A stretch of DNA of 64,000 nt, from contig NZ_SJDV01000002.1 in assembly GCF_004332155.1 (NCBI RefSeq), forward strand, positions 62,001 to 126,000. The letters are read 5' to 3'. Every line of letters starts with the position of its first letter. Position 1 is the stretch's first letter. Positions 15,920-25,282 of this stretch are shown piece after piece. Origin of the DNA: Gramella sp. KN1008 (GTDB lineage: Bacteria > Bacteroidota > Bacteroidia > Flavobacteriales > Flavobacteriaceae). The notes below the pieces were generated by a model. It worked only from the letters and a program-made list of their open reading frames with translations, made no database searches and had not been told where the DNA came from. The translations under genes and the position numbers were made by a program.

Positions 15920-18325
15920 TTAATTTCTAAGAGGTTTTCCTTTTTTCAACATATGCTGAAGTCTTTCAAGGGTCTTGCGCTCTCCGGTCAAGGAAAGGAA
16001 TGCTTCCCTTTCAAGATCTAAGAGGTATTGTTCACTTACTTTTTGATTTTCTGAAAGATCTCCACCAGCCATTACATAGGCCAGTTTGTTTGCGATCTTC
16101 TGATCATGCTCGCTAATGTAGTTTCCGGCTTTCATCTGGTCAGTTCCTACCAGAAAGGCTCCAAGGGCCTGCTTACCAAGAACCTTTATGTCTGTTCTAT
16201 GAATTGGTTTGGTATAACCGTTCTCAGCCATTAGTAAGGCATGTTTTTTAGCTATTGCCAGCTGCCTGTCCGGATTTACTACCACGATATCCTTTCCTTT
16301 CTGAAGAATATTCAGGTCATAGGCTTCATATGCCGACGTTGAGACCTTTGCCATCCCAATGGTAAGAAAATGCTCTCTCAACCTGTTTAGTTCCACATCA
16401 TCTTTTTCAAAGGTATCTGCCGCTCTTACTGTCATCTCTTTGGTTCCTCCTCCACCGGGGATAACTCCTACTCCAAATTCAACCAATCCGATATAGGTTT
16501 CTGCTGCGGCAACCACTTTATCGGCATGTAGCGAAAGTTCGCAACCACCTCCAAGGGTCATGGCATGAGGCGCAGCAACAGTTGGAATAGAGGAGTAGCG
16601 CATACGCATCATGGTATCCTGGAAGTATTTGACAGCCATGTTCAGTTCGTCATATTCCTGTTCTACAGCCATCATGAAGATCATCCCGATATTGGCTCCT
16701 ACAGAGAAGTTCTTTCCGTTGTTGGCAACAACAAGTCCCTGGTAATCCTTTTCAGCAATGTCAATAGCCTTATTAATGCCATCCAGTACATCACCGCCAA
16801 TGGTGTTCATCTTGCTTCTGAATTCCACATTAAGGATTCCATCGCCAAGGTCTTCCACAACCACGCCGGTGTTCTTGAAAACCTCTTTTGATTCTCTGAT
16901 ATTGTCAAGAATAATGAAGGCGTCCTGACCAGGTACTTTCTTCTGCGCTTTAGCGTCTATATTGTAGTAGTAGGTTGCACCTTCTTTTACAGTGTAGAAG
17001 CTATCACTACCATTTTCAAGCATCTCATTAACCCAGGCAGCGGGTTCATAACCCTCTTCCTTCATCATTTCGATACCTTTCTTTACACCAATTGCATCCC
17101 AGATCTGGAAAGGTCCATGCTCCCAGCCAAAACCGGCTTTCATAGCATCATCTATCTTGTATAGTTCGTCTGAGATCTCGGGTATCCTGTTAGATACATA
17201 AGCAAATAGGGCAGAGAAGGTCTTTCTGTAGAATTCTCCGGCCTTATCCTTTCCATTAACAAGAACTTCAAAACGGTCTTCTACCTTATCTATGGATTTT
17301 GTTAGTTCTAATGTGGCAAAAGACGCACTTTTTCTGTCCCGATATTCCATGGTTTCCAGATCGAGTGATTTGATCTCGCTTGAACCATCATCTTTTTTGA
17401 TCTTTTTATAAAATCCCTGACCGGTTTTACTTCCATGCCATTTATTTTCCATCATGGTATTGATGAAATTAGGAAGTGCGAACAGATCGTGCTGTTCATC
17501 GTCCGGTACGTTCTCGTAAAGCCCGTTCGCTACATGCACCAAAGTGTCTAATCCTACAACATCCACTGTTCTGAAGGTTGCCGATTTCTGTCGGCCAATC
17601 ACCGGCCCGGTAAGTTTATCAACTTCTTCAATGGTCATTCCCATATCCTTAACCATATGGAACAGGCTCATAATACTGAAGATACCTATACGATTACCAA
17701 TAAATGCAGGGGTGTCTTTTGCAAGAACTGGTTTTTTACCAAGAAATTTCTCTCCATACATATGAAGGAAATCCAGTACCTCCTCAGAAGTTTCTTTTCC
17801 AGGAATGATCTCAAACAGTCTTAAATATCTTGGAGGGTTAAAAAAGTGGGTTCCGCAGAAGTGTTTTTTGAAATCTTCACTTCTTCCTTCGGTCATGAAG
17901 TTTATTGGAATACCTGAAGTGTTGGTGGTAATTAGGGTACCAGGTTTCCGGTGTTTTTCCAGTTTCTCAAATACCTGCTTCTTGATATCAAGGCGTTCTA
18001 CCACGACTTCAATTATCCAGTCTGCTTCTGACACTTTCGAAATATCATCTTCCAGGTTCCCTGTCTTTATACGACTTGCAAAATCCTGATGATAAATTGG
18101 AGAGGGTTTGGACTTTAAAGAGTTCTGTAATGAGTCGTTTACGATACGGTTTCGAACTGCTTTATCATCCAGGCTTAATCCTTTTTTCTCCTCTTTGTCT
18201 GTGAGTTCCCTGGGTACAATATCAAGGAGTAGTACCTCCACGCCTATATTGGCGAAATGGCAGGCAATACCGCTTCCCATTATACCTGAGCCGATTACTG
18301 CAACTTTATTTATCCTTCTTTTCAT
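15920..18325 (-). CDS. fadB: Bifunctional 3-hydroxyacyl-CoA dehydrogenase/enoyl-CoA hydratase
   Basis: This 801-residue protein carries out hydration and the second oxidation of beta-oxidation. The NAD-binding dehydrogenase comes first: Rossmann motif IGSGIMGSGIACHFANIG (about 10-27), a catalytic His region in THFFNPPRYL, and two C-terminal 3HCDH helical domains to about 470. The enoyl-CoA hydratase (crotonase) domain follows at about 500-700, with FSVGANIGMIF (oxyanion hole) and two acidic positions in GGCELSLHAD and LVEFGVGVIPGGGG. This order is the reverse of E. coli FadB and matches a type common in Bacteroidota and Firmicutes. The gene follows marR by 32 bp and precedes fadA. Confidence 0.93.
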   Translation of the reverse strand: MKRRINKVAVIGSGIMGSGIACHFANIGVEVLLLDIVPRELTDKEEKKGLSLDDKAVRNRIVNDSLQNSLKSKPSPIYHQDFASRIKTGNLEDDISKVSEADWIIEVVVERLDIKKQVFEKLEKHRKPGTLITTNTSGIPINFMTEGRSEDFKKHFCGTHFFNPPRYLRLFEIIPGKETSEEVLDFLHMYGEKFLGKKPVLAKDTPAFIGNRIGIFSIMSLFHMVKDMGMTIEEVDKLTGPVIGRQKSATFRTVDVVGLDTLVHVANGLYENVPDDEQHDLFALPNFINTMMENKWHGSKTGQGFYKKIKKDDGSSEIKSLDLETMEYRDRKSASFATLELTKSIDKVEDRFEVLVNGKDKAGEFYRKTFSALFAYVSNRIPEISDELYKIDDAMKAGFGWEHGPFQIWDAIGVKKGIEMMKEEGYEPAAWVNEMLENGSDSFYTVKEGATYYYNIDAKAQKKVPGQDAFIILDNIRESKEVFKNTGVVVEDLGDGILNVEFRSKMNTIGGDVLDGINKAIDIAEKDYQGLVVANNGKNFSVGANIGMIFMMAVEQEYDELNMAVKYFQDTMMRMRYSSIPTVAAPHAMTLGGGCELSLHADKVVAAAETYIGLVEFGVGVIPGGGGTKEMTVRAADTFEKDDVELNRLREHFLTIGMAKVSTSAYEAYDLNILQKGKDIVVVNPDRQLAIAKKHALLMAENGYTKPIHRTDIKVLGKQALGAFLVGTDQMKAGNYISEHDQKIANKLAYVMAGGDLSENQKVSEQYLLDLEREAFLSLTGERKTLERLQHMLKKGKPLRN

Positions 18326-18357
18326 TTTTTGGTGTTTATCAATTTCCCTCCCGGTTT

Positions 18358-18819
18358 TTACCGGGATTCTTTTATTTTAATTTCTTCGGTATAAATTTTC
18401 TTTTCGCTGATCAATTCCATTATAGTGTTGGCTACTTCTATAAAGGTATGCAGGTCCTTTTCGGATACGTTTTCCTTGACCGCTTCATCAAAACGGAGCA
18501 CTACTCTTTTGGAGTAATCTCTCATCTCCTTTCCAAATTCGGTAAGGTGAATAAGAACACTGCGCCCATCACTAGGATTTTTCTTTCTTATAATAAGCCC
18601 TTTGTCCTCCATGGTCTTTAGAATCCTTGAAAGACTGGTCGCTTCCATTCCCATTTTAGGGCCCAGGGAAGTGGAAGGAGTCCCTTCTTCAGGGTCTATA
18701 CTTAAAAGGGCAAACCCCGTAGCCATAGTACTACCTGCTTTTCCCGCCTCTTCATTATACATTTTAGAGACAGCCATCCAGGTTGCACGAAGCACATAAT
18801 CTATTGTCTTTTCTTTCAT
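18358..18819 (-). CDS. MarR family transcriptional regulator of the fad operon
   Basis: This is a 153-residue winged-helix protein with the MarR core: a DNA-binding region with SLSRILKTMEDKGLIIRK followed by the wing (NPSDGRSVLIHLTEFGKEM), and dimerisation helices at both ends. The longest open frame starts at 18840, but a -7 box (TAACTTTG, minus strand 18845-18838) overlaps that ATG. Transcription would therefore begin inside it, and the ATG at 18819 (MKEKTIDYVLRATW) is taken as the start. It is the first gene of the operon with fadB, fadA and fadE, and a perfect palindrome covers its promoter. The likely role is autorepression and repression of beta-oxidation, relieved by an acyl-CoA or fatty-acid ligand; the ligand is inferred. 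Confidence 0.88.
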   Translation of the reverse strand: MKEKTIDYVLRATWMAVSKMYNEEAGKAGSTMATGFALLSIDPEEGTPSTSLGPKMGMEATSLSRILKTMEDKGLIIRKKNPSDGRSVLIHLTEFGKEMRDYSKRVVLRFDEAVKENVSEKDLHTFIEVANTIMELISEKKIYTEEIKIKESR

Positions 18820-18837
18820 GGTTGATTTGAATGATTC

Positions 18838-18871
18838 CAAAGTTAGAAAAAAATATTATGCATGCATAATA
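18838..18871 (-). promoter_or_regulatory. marR-fad promoter with overlapping 18-bp palindromic operator
   Basis: On the minus strand a Bacteroidota -7 element TAACTTTG (18845-18838) lies just before the marR start. The perfect palindrome TATTATGCATGCATAATA (18854-18871) covers most of the spacer and the position where a -33 element would lie, 19 bp upstream of the -7 box. No good TTTG is present at -33, so the promoter may be weak or need help. Size, symmetry and position are typical of a MarR dimer site. Confidence 0.75.
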
Positions 18872-18929
18872 AATTCATTTAAAAATTCGGATTTGATGAA
18901 AATTATACGCTGAAATATGTTAAAACAAA

Positions 18930-18956
18930 AAAACTCCTCTGTTCGGGAGGAGTTTT
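18930..18956 (-). terminator. Rho-independent terminator after fadD
   Basis: The stem ACTCCTC/GAGGAGT is extended by A-T pairs and has a T-run on the minus strand. It lies 26 bp past the fadD stop and insulates fadD from the marR promoter region. Confidence 0.8.
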
Positions 18957-18981
18957 TTTTATTAAAATGTCAATACTTCAG

Positions 18982-20763
18982 TTAAAATCTGTCGTACAGC
19001 TTTTCATATAAGTCGTGATATTTATCACGAATATTACGTCTTTTCAATTTCATAGTAGGGGTGAGCTGTTCACCTTCCACGGTCCAGGCTTCCGGGGTTA
19101 GGGCAAAGGTCTTCACCTGTTCCCATTTTCCGAATTTTTGGTTATAGAAATCCACTTCTTCCTGGATGCGTTCCTTTACCAAATCGTTATTGGCAATATT
19201 TTCCTCGCTGCCATCTCCCAGATCTATCTTTTTGCGACGAGCCCATTCTGTAATGAATTCAAAATTTGGCTGTATAAGCGCTGCGGGCATCTTTTCTCCG
19301 TCACCTACCACCATGATCTGTTCTATAAAACGGGATTGTTTCATGGTGTTTTCAATGAGCTGTGGTGCCACATATTTACCTCCCGAGGTCTTGAACATTT
19401 CCTTTTTCCTGTCTGTTATTCTAAGGAAGCCCTCTTTATCCAATTCGCCAATGTCACCGGTATGGAAGAACCCATCAGAATTAAGCACTTCATCGGTTTT
19501 TTCTTTATCCTTATAATAGCCTTTCATGATGTTGGTTCCTTTGGCCAGGATCTCTCCATCTTCGGCAATCTTCACCTCCACATTCTTAAGAGGTTTACCC
19601 ACAGTGCCAATCTTAAAGCCATGATCGCGCTCATCATTCACGGCAATCACTGGAGAAGTTTCGGTTAAGCCGTAACCTTCCATAACAGGGATTCCGGCTG
19701 CTGCAAAAACTCTCGCGAGACGTGGTTGCAATGCGGCACTTCCTGAAACTATCAGTTCTATATTACCTCCAAGTCCTTCTTTCCATTTAGAGAAAATAAG
19801 TTTCCTGGCAATATTCAGTCTGAATTCATACCACCAGCCATTCGCTCCATAAGGTTCGTATTTTAAACCAAGTTCTATAGCCCAGTAGAATAACTTCTGT
19901 TTAACTCCACTTAAGGTTGAGCCTTTCGCTACTATCTTATCATATACTTTCTCAAGCAATCTTGGAACGGCAGTTATAACATGGGGTTTTACTTCCTTAA
20001 GGTTATCGCTGATTTTTTCAATGGATTCGGCAAAATAAACCGAAACAGAATAATACTGGTAGAGATACAATATCATTCTTTCAAAAATATGACACACCGG
20101 TAAAAAGCTAAGTGCAACATAAGTTCCTGTTTCAAACGGAACGCGTGGAGCACTTCCCAGTACATTGCTTACAATGTTCTCATGAGAAAGCATCACACCT
20201 TTTGGTCTTCCCGTAGTACCCGAAGTATAGATAAGAGTGGCCAGGTCATCGGGTTTAACCGATTTCTTGAGTTGTTCCACCTCGTCCTGATTGGCCTTGT
20301 CCTTACCTTCCTCCAGGACTTCCTTCCAGCTTTTGCAATCATTCAGGTCATCAAAACTATATACCTCTTCTAATTTGGTATTCGCCTTAATGTGATTGAC
20401 CTTCGTTAGAACCTCTTCATCCGAAACAAAGCAGAATTTAGCCTCACTGTGATTGAGAACATATTCATAATCCTCTTCGGAAATAGTAGGATAAATGGGG
20501 ACATTCTGTGCACCAATCTGAAGGATTCCTATATCCATCACGTTCCATTCTGTCCTGTTGGTGGTAGAAATCACCGCAATCTTATCATTAGGTTTTACCC
20601 CTAAGCGCAGTAGCCCGCGGCTTATGGTGTTTGCCTGGTCAATATACTGTTGCGTTGAAATCGCCTGCCATTTTCCATCGTATTTGGTTGCGAATGCCTC
20701 CTCTAGAGGGTGGTTCTCAAGCTGAAAATAGGGAAAATCAAAGAGTCTTTTTATCTCATTCAT
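18982..20763 (-). CDS. fadD: Long-chain fatty acid-CoA ligase
   Basis: This 593-residue adenylate-forming enzyme activates fatty acids to acyl-CoA with ATP, supplying beta-oxidation. The AMP-binding motif TLIYTSGTTGRPKGVMLSHE (about 175-195) is followed by VMEGYGLTETSP and DGFFHTGDIGELDKEGFLRITDRKKEMFKTSGGK (shown as DGFFHTGDIGELDKEG and LRITDRKKEMFKTSGGK), which carry the conserved Asp, Arg and Lys of the family. No signal peptide is present. It has its own promoter (20789-20819) and terminator (18930-18956), so it lies next to but outside the MarR-led fad operon, and no copy of the palindrome is seen upstream. Confidence 0.92.
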   Translation of the reverse strand: MNEIKRLFDFPYFQLENHPLEEAFATKYDGKWQAISTQQYIDQANTISRGLLRLGVKPNDKIAVISTTNRTEWNVMDIGILQIGAQNVPIYPTISEEDYEYVLNHSEAKFCFVSDEEVLTKVNHIKANTKLEEVYSFDDLNDCKSWKEVLEEGKDKANQDEVEQLKKSVKPDDLATLIYTSGTTGRPKGVMLSHENIVSNVLGSAPRVPFETGTYVALSFLPVCHIFERMILYLYQYYSVSVYFAESIEKISDNLKEVKPHVITAVPRLLEKVYDKIVAKGSTLSGVKQKLFYWAIELGLKYEPYGANGWWYEFRLNIARKLIFSKWKEGLGGNIELIVSGSAALQPRLARVFAAAGIPVMEGYGLTETSPVIAVNDERDHGFKIGTVGKPLKNVEVKIAEDGEILAKGTNIMKGYYKDKEKTDEVLNSDGFFHTGDIGELDKEGFLRITDRKKEMFKTSGGKYVAPQLIENTMKQSRFIEQIMVVGDGEKMPAALIQPNFEFITEWARRKKIDLGDGSEENIANNDLVKERIQEEVDFYNQKFGKWEQVKTFALTPEAWTVEGEQLTPTMKLKRRNIRDKYHDLYEKLYDRF

Positions 20764-20788
20764 GAAGTTGATCTATTAGATAACTGTT

Positions 20789-20819
20789 GCAAAATAGAAA
20801 AAAAGTGAGCGTCTTCAAA
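20789..20819 (-). promoter_or_regulatory. fadD promoter
   Basis: On the minus strand TTTG (20819-20816), a 19-nt spacer and TATTTTGC (20796-20789) resemble the Bacteroidota consensus TTTG-N19-TAnnTTTG, with a weak -7 match. It is 26 bp from the fadD ATG. Confidence 0.5.
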
Positions 20820-20835
20820 TCGATATTTTAAAAAA

Positions 20836-20861
20836 AAAGGGATGTTTTTTAACATCCCTTT
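20836..20861 (-). terminator. Rho-independent terminator after purL
   Basis: An 11-bp stem (AAAGGGATGTT/AACATCCCTTT, 4-nt loop) is followed on the minus strand by a T-tract. It begins 27 bp beyond the purL stop. Confidence 0.85.
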
Positions 20862-20887
20862 AATAAAGCTTTAATTTTTAACTTTTT

Positions 20888-23800
20888 TCACGCCTTTTTC
20901 TCAAGCCATTTTCTGGCATTTACAAAGGCCTCAAGCCACGGAGAAGCCTCATCTTTTCTTCCTTTAGGGTAATGAGCCCAGTTCCACTGGAAAGTTGATC
21001 GTTCCAAATGAGGCATCATTACCAGGTGTCTCCCGGAATCATCGGTGAGGATTGCGGTATTATAATGAGATCCGTTAGGATTTGCCGGATAACCTTCATA
21101 ACCGTATTTTCCAACGATCCTGTACTTCTCTTCTTCATAAGGGAAGCTGAACTTACCTTCACCATGAGCGGCCCAGATTCCAAGTTTGCTTCCGCCAAGA
21201 GTGGAAAGCATCACCGAATCGTTTTCCTGAATTTCAACCGAAGTGAAATTACATTCGAATTTATGGGATTCGTTATGCAGCATTTTTGGTTTCTGATCAT
21301 GGTCTGGGTTGATGAGTCCAAGTTCTATGAACAACTGGCAACCATTACAAACACCTAATGAGAGTGTGTCTTTTCTTGCGAAGAAATCGTCAAGGGCTTT
21401 TTTAGCTTTCTCATTATACAGGAAAGCGCCTGCCCATCCTTTCGCACTTCCCAGCACATCCGAATTTGAGAATCCTCCAACTGCCGCGATAAACTGAATA
21501 TCTTCCAGTGTTTCACGACCGGTAATCAGGTCGGTCATATGAACATCCTTCACATCAAATCCAGCCAGGTGCATGGCACGTGCCATTTCCCTTTCTGAAT
21601 TTGAGCCTTTTTCCCGAATGATCGCTGCCTTAATCTTAGACTTGTTAGCATCAAGTTCAGGTAATTTGCCTGTGAAATGTTCAGGGAATTTAAATTCCAG
21701 GGGCTGGTCTTTATAATTATTGTAGCGTTCTGTGGCCTTGTCTATTCCGCTCTGTCTTTCGTCTAGCAGGAAAGAGGTCTTATACCAGGTATCCCTTAAT
21801 TCCGGAATGTTGAAGCTTAGATTAGCTCCGGTATTTCTTATTTTCAATTCTTTTCCTTCCGTAACCTTTCCGATATTAAAGAATTCAATTTTATTTTCTT
21901 TCAGCATATCTTCTACTGAAGAATCTTTGGCCTGGAAGACTATTCCGCAGTTTTCATTGAAAAGAAGTTTTATGATGTCTCTTTCATTTAATTCGGAAAG
22001 ATTCAGATCGGCTGATAGATTTACATCGGCAAAACACATTTCCAGTAAAGTAGTGATGAGTCCTCCTGAAGCTACATCGTGTCCGGCCAGGATGAGATCT
22101 TTCCTGATAAGCTGCTGAATGGTATTAAATGTCTCAACAAACTTTTTGTCATTCTGAATGCTTGGAACTTCATTCCCGACTTTATTCAGTATCTGGGCAA
22201 ACGAGGAACCTCCAAGCTTGAACTTGTCCTGGGAAAGATTGATATAATAAATATCTCCGCCATCTTTCTGCAGAACAGGTTCCACCACTTTGGTAATATC
22301 GTCACAATGCCCCGCGGCAGATATGATAACTGTTCCCGGAGAGATCACCTCTCCATCTTTATATTTCTGTTTCATGGAAAGAGAGTCCTTTCCTGTAGGC
22401 ACATTAATGCCAAGAGAAATTGCAAATTTTGACACTCCTTCAACTGCTTCATAAAGCCTTGCATCTTCACCTTCATTATTGCAGGGCCACATCCAGTTGG
22501 CTGAAAGTGAGATAGATTTCAGACCTTTTTCAAGAGGAGCCCAAACTATATTTGAAAGAGCTTCAGCTATTGAATTCCTGGATCCGGCAACGGGATCTAC
22601 AAGAGCCGAAACAGGAGAATGCCCAATGGAAGTGGCAACTCCTTCTTTTCCCCTGTAATCCAGAGCCATTACTCCGCAGTTGTTCAGCGGTAACTGAAGA
22701 GGTCCGGCGGTCTGCTGTTTTGCAACCCTTCCCGAAACGCAGCGGTCTACCTTGTTGGTAAGCCAGTCTTTACAGGCTACTGCCTCAAGTTGTAGTACCT
22801 GATTCAGATATTCATGAATTTTAGAAGTCTCATAACTGACCTCAGAATAATCTCTTTTTATCTTTTTATCGGTCATTACCGTTTTGGGAGAACTTCCAAA
22901 CATGTCAGATAGTTCCAGGTCCATCGGTTTCTGGCCAGATTTTTTTCCTTCAAAAGTAAAGCGGTGATCGCCGGTCACGTCGCCAACTTCATACATTGGA
23001 GAACGTTCCCTGTCTGCCACTCGCTTAAGTTTTTCAATTTCGGCTTCCCCAATCACCAGTCCCATTCGTTCCTGGGATTCGTTTCCAATGATCTCTTTTG
23101 CCGAAAGGGTGGGGTCCCCAACAGGAAGAGCATCAAGGTCTATTTTTCCACCTTTTTCCTCTACCAGCTCGCTCAGACAGTTAAGGTGTCCACCAGCACC
23201 ATGGTCGTGAATGGAAACAATCGGGTTCTCATCGGCTTCTACCATCCCGCGAACGGCATTGGCCGCTCTTTTCTGCATTTCGGGGTTAGATCGCTGGATA
23301 GCGTTCAGTTCGATACCGCTACTGAATTCCCCGGTATCTGCTGAAGAAACAGCGGCTCCACCCATTCCAATGCGGTAATTTTCACCTCCAAGAACAACTA
23401 TTTTATCTCCTTTGTTTGGAACGTCCTTTTTTGCCTGGCTAGCTTTACCATATCCTACACCTCCCGCAAGCATGATTACTTTATCATACCCAAGGGAACG
23501 ATCATGTTCAGCATGCTCAAAGGTTAGAACTGAACCTGAAATAAGCGGCTGACCAAATTTATTTCCAAAATCGGAAGCTCCATTAGAGGCTTTTATAAGG
23601 ATATCCATTGGAGTCTGGTATAACCATTCTCTTTCTTTCATTCCATTCTCCCATTTTCTGTCTTTTTCAAGTCGGGAATAAGAAGTCATATAAACGGCTG
23701 TTCCCGCTAGTGGGAGGGAGCCTTTTCCTCCGGCAAGCCTGTCTCGTATCTCACCGCCACTACCTGTAGCTGCACCATTGAAAGGTTCTACAGTGGTAGG

Positions 23801-24553
23801 GAAGTTATGTGTTTCGGCTTTTAGAGATATTACCGAATCAAAATCTTTGTTTTCGTAAAAATCAGGAACATCTGCAGACTTTGGAGCGAACTGTTCAACC
23901 TTTGGCCCTTTTACAAACGCTACGTTATCCTTGTATGCTGAAACTATATCATTGGGATTCTCTTCGGAAGTCTTTCGGATAAGTTTGAATAAAGAAACCG
24001 GTTTTTCTTCACCATCTATAATAAATGTTCCGTTGAAGATCTTATGGCGACAATGCTCAGAATTTACCTGAGAGAAACCAAAGACTTCAGAATCGGTAAG
24101 TTTTCTACCCAGACGATCGGCCAATCCCTGAAGGTAAGCCACTTCTTCAATATTCAGAGCTAAACCTTCCTGCTGATTAAATGCCTCGATATCGTCCACC
24201 TCAATAATAGGAGCGGGGTTGATATGAATATCGAAAATGTCCTGATCCAGGCCTTCATATTTCTGCGAGAGCATAGGATCATAATCATGAAAGTGCTTAT
24301 CAACCCGGAGGAATTCTTCAATCCTGATAAGACCATGAATTCCCATGTTCTGGGTTATTTCAACGGCATTGGTACTCCAGGGAGTGATCATGGCGGCACG
24401 TGGACCAACAAAAAAATCTGCCAGGGCAGATTTATTTATTTGTTGAGTATTTCCGAAAAGCCAGTTCAATTTAGCGATTTCCTGTGCTGAAAGTTCTGAG
24501 TGGGTTTCTACAGCAAAAACCTTAGTAGTTTGGTTTCCGAAGAAAAGGATCAT
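20888..24553 (-). CDS. purL: Phosphoribosylformylglycinamidine synthase (fused PurL-PurQ)
   Basis: This 1221-residue enzyme converts FGAR, ATP and glutamine to FGAM in de novo purine synthesis. It is the large single-chain type: an N-terminal domain, then tandem AIRS-like synthetase halves with LKAETHNFPTTVEPF and GAATGSGGEIRDR, and a C-terminal class I glutamine amidotransferase (about 960-1221). The amidotransferase has the nucleophile Cys in GVCNGCQLFIELG and the His/Glu pair in MMPHLERSTF. The short bacterial PurL plus separate PurQ/PurS is thus replaced by one chain, as usual in Bacteroidota and Proteobacteria. A -7 box TAAATTTG (minus strand, 24592-24585) lies 32 bp from the start. It is monocistronic. 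Confidence 0.96.
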   Translation of the reverse strand: MILFFGNQTTKVFAVETHSELSAQEIAKLNWLFGNTQQINKSALADFFVGPRAAMITPWSTNAVEITQNMGIHGLIRIEEFLRVDKHFHDYDPMLSQKYEGLDQDIFDIHINPAPIIEVDDIEAFNQQEGLALNIEEVAYLQGLADRLGRKLTDSEVFGFSQVNSEHCRHKIFNGTFIIDGEEKPVSLFKLIRKTSEENPNDIVSAYKDNVAFVKGPKVEQFAPKSADVPDFYENKDFDSVISLKAETHNFPTTVEPFNGAATGSGGEIRDRLAGGKGSLPLAGTAVYMTSYSRLEKDRKWENGMKEREWLYQTPMDILIKASNGASDFGNKFGQPLISGSVLTFEHAEHDRSLGYDKVIMLAGGVGYGKASQAKKDVPNKGDKIVVLGGENYRIGMGGAAVSSADTGEFSSGIELNAIQRSNPEMQKRAANAVRGMVEADENPIVSIHDHGAGGHLNCLSELVEEKGGKIDLDALPVGDPTLSAKEIIGNESQERMGLVIGEAEIEKLKRVADRERSPMYEVGDVTGDHRFTFEGKKSGQKPMDLELSDMFGSSPKTVMTDKKIKRDYSEVSYETSKIHEYLNQVLQLEAVACKDWLTNKVDRCVSGRVAKQQTAGPLQLPLNNCGVMALDYRGKEGVATSIGHSPVSALVDPVAGSRNSIAEALSNIVWAPLEKGLKSISLSANWMWPCNNEGEDARLYEAVEGVSKFAISLGINVPTGKDSLSMKQKYKDGEVISPGTVIISAAGHCDDITKVVEPVLQKDGGDIYYINLSQDKFKLGGSSFAQILNKVGNEVPSIQNDKKFVETFNTIQQLIRKDLILAGHDVASGGLITTLLEMCFADVNLSADLNLSELNERDIIKLLFNENCGIVFQAKDSSVEDMLKENKIEFFNIGKVTEGKELKIRNTGANLSFNIPELRDTWYKTSFLLDERQSGIDKATERYNNYKDQPLEFKFPEHFTGKLPELDANKSKIKAAIIREKGSNSEREMARAMHLAGFDVKDVHMTDLITGRETLEDIQFIAAVGGFSNSDVLGSAKGWAGAFLYNEKAKKALDDFFARKDTLSLGVCNGCQLFIELGLINPDHDQKPKMLHNESHKFECNFTSVEIQENDSVMLSTLGGSKLGIWAAHGEGKFSFPYEEEKYRIVGKYGYEGYPANPNGSHYNTAILTDDSGRHLVMMPHLERSTFQWNWAHYPKGRKDEASPWLEAFVNARKWLEKKA

Positions 24554-24690
24554 CTAGTATGTTTTGTGTTGTTTTTGAAAGGCACAAATTTATGATTTTT
24601 TCTTTGCTAGAATAAATATTTTAAGAAAGTTAAGTTTTAAATCTTTTCAATATTGAGTATCTTAAGAGTATCAATCAAAAACTTCTCATC

Positions 24691-25257
24691 ATGTATCTCA
24701 AGTACAGTATAATTTTGGTAATTGCTTTGGCCGTTTTCTCCGGGAATAGTTCCTGTTCAATTGTTGGTAACGAAGCAAATCCATTAAAAGTGGAGAATAT
24801 GCGAATTAATCATTTTCGGCAGACAGGAATTGGTGAGGGGTTGCATTTGGTGTACCTGGTACAGGAAAGCGAAGAAATTGGAGGAGGAAAATGGAGTTTT
24901 TTTTATGATGAGATAGAAGGCTTTGATTATGAACTGGGCTACATCTACGATTTAAAAGTAAGGAAAGTCGAGATTGAAAATCCGCCATTGGATGGTTCTG
25001 CCGTTAAATACATACTTGTAAACGTTAGGTCCAAAGAGAAAGCTCCAGCTAATGTAAGTTTTGATATCAACCTTAAGAATTTCGGTCACAGTTTTATTAC
25101 CGAACATGAGGATGGACCGTATTTACTTTATCAGTATAAGATAGATTGTAGCAATATGTGTGAAAGCCTTCAATCTGAAATCGAATCGAAGGAAATTGTT
25201 ACCGGTACGTTCTTTCATGGACCCGATGAAAGTCTTATCCTGCATTCACTAAAGTAA
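24691..25257 (+). CDS. Putative lipoprotein, DUF4377-like
   Basis: This 188-residue protein has an N-terminal signal and a likely lipobox ending at Cys22 (GNSSC). The central stretch GGKWSFFYDEIEGFDYELGYIYDLKVRK (residues about 70-97, given as GGKWSFFYDEIEGFDYELG then YIYDLKVRK) resembles DUF4377, a small domain found in secreted and HslJ/META-associated proteins of Bacteroidota; no activity is known. Residues 98-188 continue with mixed beta-type sequence and match nothing recognised. The residues after Cys22 (SIVGNEAN) are not acidic, so surface export is not predicted. It is transcribed alone, divergently from purL. Confidence 0.65.
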   Translation: MYLKYSIILVIALAVFSGNSSCSIVGNEANPLKVENMRINHFRQTGIGEGLHLVYLVQESEEIGGGKWSFFYDEIEGFDYELGYIYDLKVRKVEIENPPLDGSAVKYILVNVRSKEKAPANVSFDINLKNFGHSFITEHEDGPYLLYQYKIDCSNMCESLQSEIESKEIVTGTFFHGPDESLILHSLK

Positions 25258-25282
25258 GTTACTGGATCTATTGGATTATGAT

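Noticed and set aside
15872..15930. Inverted repeat TTAGAAATT/AATTTCTAA between fadB and fadA
   Set aside because: Nine A/T-rich base pairs with a 41-nt loop and no T-tract; too weak to call a terminator or processing site.
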